Origin: Carpediemonas membranifera
Lineage: Eukaryota > Fornicata
NCBI GenBank assembly: GCA_019828565.1
Contig: JAHDYR010000007.1
Location: 930,001 to 994,000 of the forward strand
Length of the DNA: 64,000 bases
Direction: 5' to 3'
The first letter of the stretch is position 1. Each line of letters starts with the position of its first letter. Below are positions 58,790 through 64,000 of the stretch, piece after piece. The notes below the pieces were generated by a model, which had not been told where the DNA came from, did not search any database, and saw only the letters and a list, made by a program, of their open reading frames with translations. The position numbers and the translations under genes were made by a program.

Positions 58790-59330
58790 TTAGTGTGAGC
58801 GTTGCGCTTCCAGGCCTTCCTGGGGCCTGAGTTCTGGGGGGTCAGCTTGGCGGGACTGATGGGTATGGCCCGAGGGCTGTGGCGGCGGATTGGGCCTTGT
58901 CTGGCCGCTCTGGCGCGGCTGTTGTCGTTGGCCTTGCTGTTGAGCCGGGCGCTGTTGGCCTTGCTGAGGGGTAAGACGTTGCTGGCCGGAAGGGCGGTCT
59001 GAGCTGTGGCTCAAGGCCTTGCACTGGGCCGAGGTGTGTGACGTGTTGTAGCCGTGGTAGTCGCAGTACTTCCTCAGGCTTCGGGGGATGAAGTACTTCG
59101 ACTTATCCTTGAACTGGACATATGGGTCATCGCCGCTGACCTTCCTTGCCTGCGGCTTTCTGCCTGCTGTCGTGGCGCTGTTGGGCTGGCTCTTGGCTGG
59201 CGGTTGGACCTTTTTCGCGGCGAATGCGCGCCAGGGCGTGATGATCATTCCGTCGTGGTCTTCGTCGAGTTCTGCGAGAGCGTCTAGAACGCTGTCGACG
59301 GTGCCATCGGCTTCTATCTCGGCCTCAGTT
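58790..59330 (-). CDS. gag fragment of the reverse Ty3/gypsy element
   Basis: The reverse frame DSVLDALAELDEDHDGMIIT leads to the zinc-knuckle variant YCDYHGYNTSHTSAQCKAL (C-x2-H ... H-x4-C), followed by a Gln/Pro/Arg-rich tail. Near its end the pol frame overlaps (QNSGPRKAWKRNAHTNRLES), so gag and pol would be joined by a one-base ribosomal frameshift if functional. The N-terminal capsid region is missing. Confidence 0.7.
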
Positions 59331-59349
59331 CACCAATGATTTCAGCAAA

Positions 59350-59798
59350 GTGGAAACACTTCGATCATGGATGGACAAGGACCAACAGGCCTGGCCTATA
59401 TGGATAGGGCAGTGCCCCATGGAGCTCAGAAGGAGCGGCCTTGGCCTCCTGTCTGAACATTCAAGGGTTGCTATCAGGGCATACCGCTGGGCGCGAGTGG
59501 GAGCTCCACGCCCATACCAAGGAATCAAAGTGTCTTCATGGAACGTATGTTTACAAGGAAAAGGAAAACAACCGTCGAGGGCCAGTGCTAGCACCGGCGG
59601 CTACATGGTTTTGTCAAGACCACAAGGAAGGAAGGGCAGCACAAAAGGGAAACAGGGGCCGTCGATAGAGGCTAAAAGGAGACTACGAACAAAGCAACAA
59701 CAACTACACAGAAAGGCCCCGCTACTCAGAAAAGGGCGACGCATTTTTAGGACCGCGCCTTTTTGAAAGAATGGCCTATATAGTTCGGAGCATGGACA
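59350..59798. other. Stretch without a supportable gene
   Basis: A 138-codon forward frame exists (59350-59766), but its composition (GRKGSTKGKQGPSIEAKRRL) is not convincing. The A-rich DNA probably belongs to the flank of the retrotransposon or to the leader of the gene at 59799. Confidence 0.35.
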
Positions 59799-60572
59799 AT
59801 GGGAGAAACTGGAAGGCCTGGACGGAGACCTCACCCGGATATGTACATGTGGCCCGACTTTCGGACCCAAAAATTCCGACCCAGTTTATGGACTAGGAAA
59901 AGGGGAGAAATTTTGCACTCAACAATGCAGGTAGAAATACCGACAAGGATCAGGGATTCCACGCAGAAGCAGTGGGAGGACATCAGGGAACTACTGGACA
60001 GCTTCCTCGCTGAAAGGAACGATTCAAGGACTCTACTTCTTCGTAGAACAGGCAAGTTTACAGGAAAGTCGCTCAATGCGAACTCCAAAGGACGCAAGGA
60101 AGTAATCATGAACGCCAGACGCATCCTCTTCGCAACCGGCGTCACTGACAACAAGGACATCATCCTCAGGAACCCATGCGGCATCCACGGCCTCCGCGAC
60201 CTTTTCTACATGCTCACAGAGGCGCTCAACCCCAGAGACGAGGAAGCAAAGGACATGGCACAGGCACTGGAGCCCAAGACGCTGAAAGCGGGCTTCACTG
60301 GCATGGCAAGATGGCCATCTGAGAAGGACATCGAGACGGCGATCCTCAAGCCGAAGGAAGATGGGCCCATCGAATGGGATGTAGACAGGGACAGCGTCAA
60401 GAAGGCCGAAGGGTCGTTCATACTGGTATCAGGGGCTCATGGAGACGAGGCCGTAGAAGGCGTGCCTTACGACAAGGTATGGGATCCGGCAAACCAAGGC
60501 CCGGTCACCAGAGTGGCCTACGAGCAAGAGGACGGCAACATACTGTCAACATCCCTAGATTATCTTTGCTAA
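59799..60572 (+). CDS. Orphan protein of unknown function
   Basis: 257 residues if started at 59799; the ATG at 59925 (MQVEIPTRIRDSTQKQWEDI) gives a more protein-like start. Charged helical N-terminus (LLDSFLAERNDSRTLLLRRT), basic KSLNANSKGRKEVIMNARR, then HGLRDLFYMLTEALNPRDEE, and an acidic C-terminal half (WDVDRDSVKKAEGSF). No family recognised. Its neighbours, retrotransposon and repeats, make a gag-like element protein possible. Its last codons overlap the first copy of a 14-bp repeat (60553). Confidence 0.45.
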   Translation: MGETGRPGRRPHPDMYMWPDFRTQKFRPSLWTRKRGEILHSTMQVEIPTRIRDSTQKQWEDIRELLDSFLAERNDSRTLLLRRTGKFTGKSLNANSKGRKEVIMNARRILFATGVTDNKDIILRNPCGIHGLRDLFYMLTEALNPRDEEAKDMAQALEPKTLKAGFTGMARWPSEKDIETAILKPKEDGPIEWDVDRDSVKKAEGSFILVSGAHGDEAVEGVPYDKVWDPANQGPVTRVAYEQEDGNILSTSLDYLC

Positions 60573-60612
60573 ACCCTAGATTATCTTCGACCTCAAAACG
60601 CTAGATAATCTA
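60553..60612. repeat. TAGATTATCT direct and inverted repeats
   Basis: CCCTAGATTATCTT occurs at 60553-60566 and again at 60574-60587, 21 bases apart; AGATAATCTA, the inverse of its core, lies at 60603-60612. Could be a protein-binding or terminator-like cluster. Confidence 0.6.
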
Positions 60613-60795
60613 CAATTTCTTGCTCAGAAATGAAGTATTCATTAAATTTAAGCTATTTAGAGATAAACGAAGGTCTTCTTTAGAGTCTATATGATGTACG
60701 TAGAGCATGGAAAGAAGCTCTGGCTCTGACTCCTTGCCTGGTTTGAGCATTTCGCCGTGCAGGTTAAGACGAAACGATAAAATGGACAATAACAG

Positions 60796-60899
60796 AAAAT
60801 CTAACAGGTAGATTCACTACGATAGTGATTATGTGAGTAGTTGAAAGGAGGTACATATGCGCATAATCACTTTCAGAGTGAATCTACCTGTTAGATTTT
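60796..60899. repeat. Long hairpin: 38-bp inverted repeat with 28-base loop
   Basis: 60796-60833 pairs with 60862-60899 at 35 of 38 positions; the three mismatches lie in the middle third. The loop is 60834-60861. The outer 23 bp are perfect and include a TCTAACAGGTAGATT segment. It may be a short inverted-repeat transposon, a structured RNA or a hairpin RNA precursor. Confidence 0.9.
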
Positions 60900-61278
60900 G
60901 AGATATGGTCGATTTCTTGTTTTTTGACTTGGCTAGAGTCGAATTGAAGAAAAGGAGAGGCTATTACTCAGGGAATATTGCTCGTCAAAGAAAAAGCAAG
61001 CAAGGCCGCGAGGTATGGCCACCCGACCTACAAGATGGGCTGGGTGTCATCGCGTAAGGACGACCGGTCGTGCGCGGTCAACGCTGACAAAACTTAGCGA
61101 TTCAGAGAAATAAATGGCGCCACCGTATTCAGCACAAGACAGTGAACTCAGCTATATGTTTTTTTCTCAGTATATTTACCCAGCGGCTGATCCCACAGTT
61201 TAAGGACGGGTATTAGCCTGCACTTTGCATGAAAAAATTATGCCTGAACACGACCAATTATCCAAAACACAGCATTTA
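60900..61278. other. Gene-free or decayed stretch after the hairpin
   Basis: A forward stretch near 60985-61098 reads RYGHPTYKMGWVSSRKDDRS and ends at a TAG, possibly the end of a lost exon. The rest is AT-rich with a T-run near 61157. Nothing else supportable. Confidence 0.3.
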
Positions 61279-61280
61279 GC

Positions 61281-61487
61281 ATGCAACAGGAGCTGGAAGC
61301 AGCTGCAACATCTATTCTAGGCCATTCCACAACCATTACGCAAGAAATTGACGCAATAGAGGCCATTCAGTCCCATTACTTCATAGATTCACGCTTGAAC
61401 GATATTACGAGCCTTATCAGGCGAGAAACAAGAAAGCTGAACGCGATTGGTGACTCCTTTCTCGCTGAGACATATGCAGCATACTGA
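61281..61487 (+). CDS. Small helical protein, 68 residues
   Basis: MQQELEAAATSILGHSTTIT then QEIDAIEAIQSHYFIDSRLN and TSLIRRETRKLNAIGDSFLA. The whole product is predicted helical with heptad-like spacing, as in small kinetochore or trafficking subunits. Size and the absence of a known motif keep confidence low; an upstream exon is possible. Confidence 0.4.
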   Translation: MQQELEAAATSILGHSTTITQEIDAIEAIQSHYFIDSRLNDITSLIRRETRKLNAIGDSFLAETYAAY

Positions 61488-61756
61488 CAGCCACGACACG
61501 CCATTAAGCTTACGTCAGGGAGCGCCATCGCCAAGCAAGTAAATTGAGCTGTATACGACCACCAGAGACGGACGTATGAGTCAGAACGGTGTGCTACCGG
61601 AATACGCAGGGTGTTTTGTGCCCTGTTGATTCCAGGAGCACGCTGTCCTGGGTCACACAGGATTATCACATAATCACTGAGCAATCGGGCTCATGGTACA
61701 TTGTTTCATTGGATCTATCTTCATGAAAATATGTTTGAAAAGATTCAATTGTATCT

Positions 61757-62992
61757 TTACTGCTCCGACTGTTGAACCACCGACTTGAAGTTCTCAAGGC
61801 AATCGTCACAAAGACGGATCTTGGGAATATTCACGCCGTCAATGACGACCTTCACGGCAGTGGTGCCCATACAGCCCTTGTTACCACAGAACCAGTGCCC
61901 ACACATCCGACAATGATATACCGAGGCGTTCTTCTGGCATGCGAAACAAGTCTTCTCCTGGACACAAGCCTGGCATGTGAACTTCCACGAGGCCTTCTTT
62001 CTGTTGGCTTCTTTCGTCCAGTTGGCAGTCTTAGAACATTTCTCCGGACGAGCAGGCACGCAAACGGAATTGTCATGAAAGTTCCTGCCGCACTCTCCAC
62101 ACGAGACAAACTTTGACGTGTTGAGATTGCCAACCCAGTCCAAGCTGTGGCAATGGCCGCAACAGAAGGCAAGCATCCTCTTCTGCAAGTCAAGGAGGTT
62201 CTCTCCATCATCGTCAGAGTCTGAATCTGCGGTTACCGGCCGTTCTTTGAGCTGAGAGAGATCTTCCGACATGCGCTGTGTCATGCGATGGACGTCATCG
62301 AGTAGCATGACGTCACGCTTAGAGATAGACTCAGAGGGTCGAACGGGGTCAACCTTCACCTCCTGCTTCACTTGCGGCACGGAATGGGGGATTTCTGCTG
62401 TCTTGAAAAACGTCTTCGTCCGACCAGTAAATATGTCGGGTGCCGAAAGGTCCACCAGATTAAGGGACAGAGGACGCGAATCAAAATTCTGGGGGACGTC
62501 CAGGCCAACTCTCGTGAAAATCTTCTTCATCGCGGTCAGAAGCTCCGATCGCACCGGGTTGGGGGCCCGAGAGAGGTTATGAAACACTCTCGAAGGAGCC
62601 TGATCAGAAATGCCGATGTTGCAGTGGCAAGACTGGGTTGCCCACTCCTTAACATGCCCAATGACAAGCCTACCCTGCGATACAGCCGTGAGGGACTTGA
62701 TACCATCAAAGAATGTCGGATCAGGGTGGCAGGGCTGCAAGTACACCGAGATGATGTGATTGTAGGCATTCGCCACCTTACGGACAGATAGACCAGTCAT
62801 ATCCGTTCCAAACACATCAACGGTGATGCAAAAGAATGCCTTGAGCATACCAATCATGAGAGCCGACCTGCATTCGCTCTTTGCGGCGTCATTCCACCTG
62901 ACCATCGGCTTGCGTTTCTGAGAGTTCGTCTCTCGGGTGTCCGGAGTAGTTCCTTCATTTCCACGCTTCATCTCTAGTTCCGTGGCTGGCAT
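61757..62992 (-). CDS. Cys-rich zinc-finger protein, PHD-like
   Basis: 411 residues, reverse strand, from the ATG at 62992. The N-terminal 190 residues are globular (SALMIGMLKAFFCITVDVFG, TFFDGIKSLTAVSQGRLVIG). A linker includes an acidic patch, DSDSDDDGEN. The C-terminal 140 residues hold several Cys/His clusters: FCCGHCHSLDW, FVSCGECGRNFHDNSVC, FTCQACVQEKTCFACQK and YHCRMCGHWFCGNKGC. The first two pairs resemble a PHD finger and the later ones a RING-like fold. A chromatin reader or ubiquitin-related role is plausible but not shown. Confidence 0.6.
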   Translation of the reverse strand: MPATELEMKRGNEGTTPDTRETNSQKRKPMVRWNDAAKSECRSALMIGMLKAFFCITVDVFGTDMTGLSVRKVANAYNHIISVYLQPCHPDPTFFDGIKSLTAVSQGRLVIGHVKEWATQSCHCNIGISDQAPSRVFHNLSRAPNPVRSELLTAMKKIFTRVGLDVPQNFDSRPLSLNLVDLSAPDIFTGRTKTFFKTAEIPHSVPQVKQEVKVDPVRPSESISKRDVMLLDDVHRMTQRMSEDLSQLKERPVTADSDSDDDGENLLDLQKRMLAFCCGHCHSLDWVGNLNTSKFVSCGECGRNFHDNSVCVPARPEKCSKTANWTKEANRKKASWKFTCQACVQEKTCFACQKNASVYHCRMCGHWFCGNKGCMGTTAVKVVIDGVNIPKIRLCDDCLENFKSVVQQSEQ

Positions 62993-63057
62993 TAGATGAT
63001 CTTCTCGAAGTCACGCATTTTTAGGATCTTTAGAATTCTTGAAAGAGCGACTGACAG

Positions 63058-64000
63058 ATGGCGCTTCAACTGAAGTGGAAACTGTCTAACGGATCTATCT
63101 ATGCTCCGGAGGGCACTGATGACATCAATACCATCCTTTGCAGCGTCTGGCTCTCGATTGACGCAGTGGATCGCCGTATTAACGGATTTGATACCTCCAA
63201 ACACCAGCAAAGGCTCGAGCTAGCCCGCATCGCGCAGGAACTAATCAATATCGGCGCTGTATCGCGTGAGGCTATTTCTAGCAATCTCTACCCAGCGCCA
63301 TCATCCACTAGCATCTCAAAGGAGAAGAAGGCACACCGCTCTGGTCCCAGTCACCTTTACGTTGGTGCATATGTTCTGCATTCTGATAGCTTCGGCCTCG
63401 AGGCAGAGAATGCTCGTCTACTTAAGCGTATTGCTGACACTGAACGTCTTCTGCAGGTGTCCAACGAGCTCAGGGCCATCACGATCGGCGTGAATGCAGT
63501 CAATGACGAGATTCACATCATGCAAGCCCTTGCACAGAGACTCAACCTTGACATTATCAACATCAATCAGGTCACAAACCAAGTCAAGTCGCTTCAGTGC
63601 AGCATTCGGAACATCGCAGACGTTGAGACCATTGTCAAGTCGCATAGGAACTTGAAAAAGGCCCTAAAGGGCTACATACCCATGGCGATCACTCAAGAGA
63701 CACGAGCAAAGAGGACGGACAAGGATCACCGCGAGTATGACCTCGACCTGATTACCCACGTCGACGCAGACCTCGAACAAGTCAACGCTACATTCGACGG
63801 CGACGACTATAACACTGAAGTGCTCAGAGGTACGACGGTGTGCATCTTCTACGAATCGGCAATGAAGCGAACTGCACATAATGACGTGATGAAGAGAGCC
63901 GGTCTCAACCCGCGTCTCCAGTCTAGCGGCAGGTATTCCCATGTGCAACACGCTGAGTTTGACCTCATGCGGTACTATCGCCAGGCGGTGGCTTCGCCTA
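63058..64000 (+). CDS. Unknown protein, runs off the window end
   Basis: The frame is open from the ATG at 63058 to the end of the window, at least 314 residues, starting MALQLKWKLSNGSIYAPEGT. Helical throughout: DDINTILCSVWLSIDAVDRR, RLELARIAQELINIGAVS, then LEAENARLLKRIADTERLLQ and VNAVNDEIHIMQALAQRLNL. It ends at the edge in FDLMRYYRQAVASP. No family recognised; the C-terminus is missing. It is divergent with the zinc-finger gene, with 65 bases between the two starts, so they probably share a promoter region. Confidence 0.6.
   Translation, partial: MALQLKWKLSNGSIYAPEGTDDINTILCSVWLSIDAVDRRINGFDTSKHQQRLELARIAQELINIGAVSREAISSNLYPAPSSTSISKEKKAHRSGPSHLYVGAYVLHSDSFGLEAENARLLKRIADTERLLQVSNELRAITIGVNAVNDEIHIMQALAQRLNLDIININQVTNQVKSLQCSIRNIADVETIVKSHRNLKKALKGYIPMAITQETRAKRTDKDHREYDLDLITHVDADLEQVNATFDGDDYNTEVLRGTTVCIFYESAMKRTAHNDVMKRAGLNPRLQSSGRYSHVQHAEFDLMRYYRQAVASP

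Larger units (their letters stand above)
55603..59330 (-). mobile_element. Ty3/gypsy retrotransposon, reverse strand, 5'-truncated
   Basis: gag lies upstream (58790-59330) and pol downstream (55603-58770) on the reverse strand, offset by one frame. The gag N-terminus is missing beyond about 59330 and no LTR pair is visible. Only 66 bp separate it from the end of the forward element. Confidence 0.85.

Noticed and set aside
59350-59766. 138-codon forward frame after the reverse gypsy element
   Set aside because: Low-complexity basic sequence without domain or plausible start context; likely chance in A-rich DNA.
60844-60852. AAAGGAGGT, a perfect bacterial ribosome-binding site
   Set aside because: It is in the loop of the long hairpin in a eukaryotic intergenic region with no gene after it; chance.
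1-64000. CRISPR array, bacterial operon or phage elements
   Set aside because: No regularly spaced short repeats, and gene content, introns and signals are eukaryotic throughout.

Overview
The window is nuclear DNA of a GC-rich, unicellular, flagellated eukaryote with a compact genome. Evidence: eukaryote-only genes (26S proteasome ATPase RPT4, CAF1 deadenylase, CWC2, DHX37, POP5, RPL21, RPL27A, ABCF2-like, a gamma-tubulin complex component), a cilium assembly gene (DNAAF1), gaps of one to a few hundred bases between genes, and spliceosomal introns of only 28-35 nt. The lineage cannot be fixed from the sequence; a free-living protist such as a metamonad is a guess.

Layout. 1-5580 is a 2080-bp tandem array (about 2.7 copies) carrying the 3' end of a reverse-strand non-LTR retrotransposon (nuclease-like tail) and the end of an unknown basic protein; this looks subtelomeric. 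5691-7068 is a Fanzor-type gene (eukaryotic TnpB relative, a predicted RNA-guided nuclease), 5'-damaged but with its whole RuvC/zinc core, between 19-bp direct repeats and just upstream of POP5. Reverse-strand Fanzor fragments lie at 43.5-43.7 kb and 47.5-48.0 kb.

7.2-46.6 kb is a dense housekeeping segment, nearly all on the + strand: POP5, GMF, DNAAF1, CWC2, an FAA-hydrolase family gene, DET1, a FAR1-domain gene, an Ndc80-like coiled-coil gene, RPL21, a 1611-residue WD40/kinase/HECT-like/RBR-like fusion, BORCS8 (- strand), RBM42, a TPR gene, several unknown or frame-broken genes, DHX37, a gamma-tubulin complex component, a deoxynucleoside kinase, CAF1, RPT4 and RPL27A. RPT4, CAF1, RPL21, RPL27A and ABCF2 regain their full conserved sequence only when 28-31 nt introns are removed, which fixes the intron rules used for less familiar genes.

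46.9-48.0 kb holds a deoxyribose-phosphate aldolase gene cut off by a 31-bp inverted repeat joined to a Fanzor fragment. 48.1-51.2 kb has a small coiled-coil gene, ABCF2-like and a small membrane protein. 51.2-59.3 kb is a retrotransposon nest: a chromodomain fragment, a frame-broken forward Ty3/gypsy element whose gag-pol carries a 302-bp insertion, and a tail-to-tail reverse Ty3/gypsy element with one intact pol frame. 59.3-64 kb holds orphan genes, a 38-bp-arm hairpin, a Cys-rich zinc-finger gene (- strand) and an open frame leaving the window. The genes are independent housekeeping units, not an operon; recurring TTTACGT elements before starts and CATAAATG-like elements after stops are candidate transcription signals.
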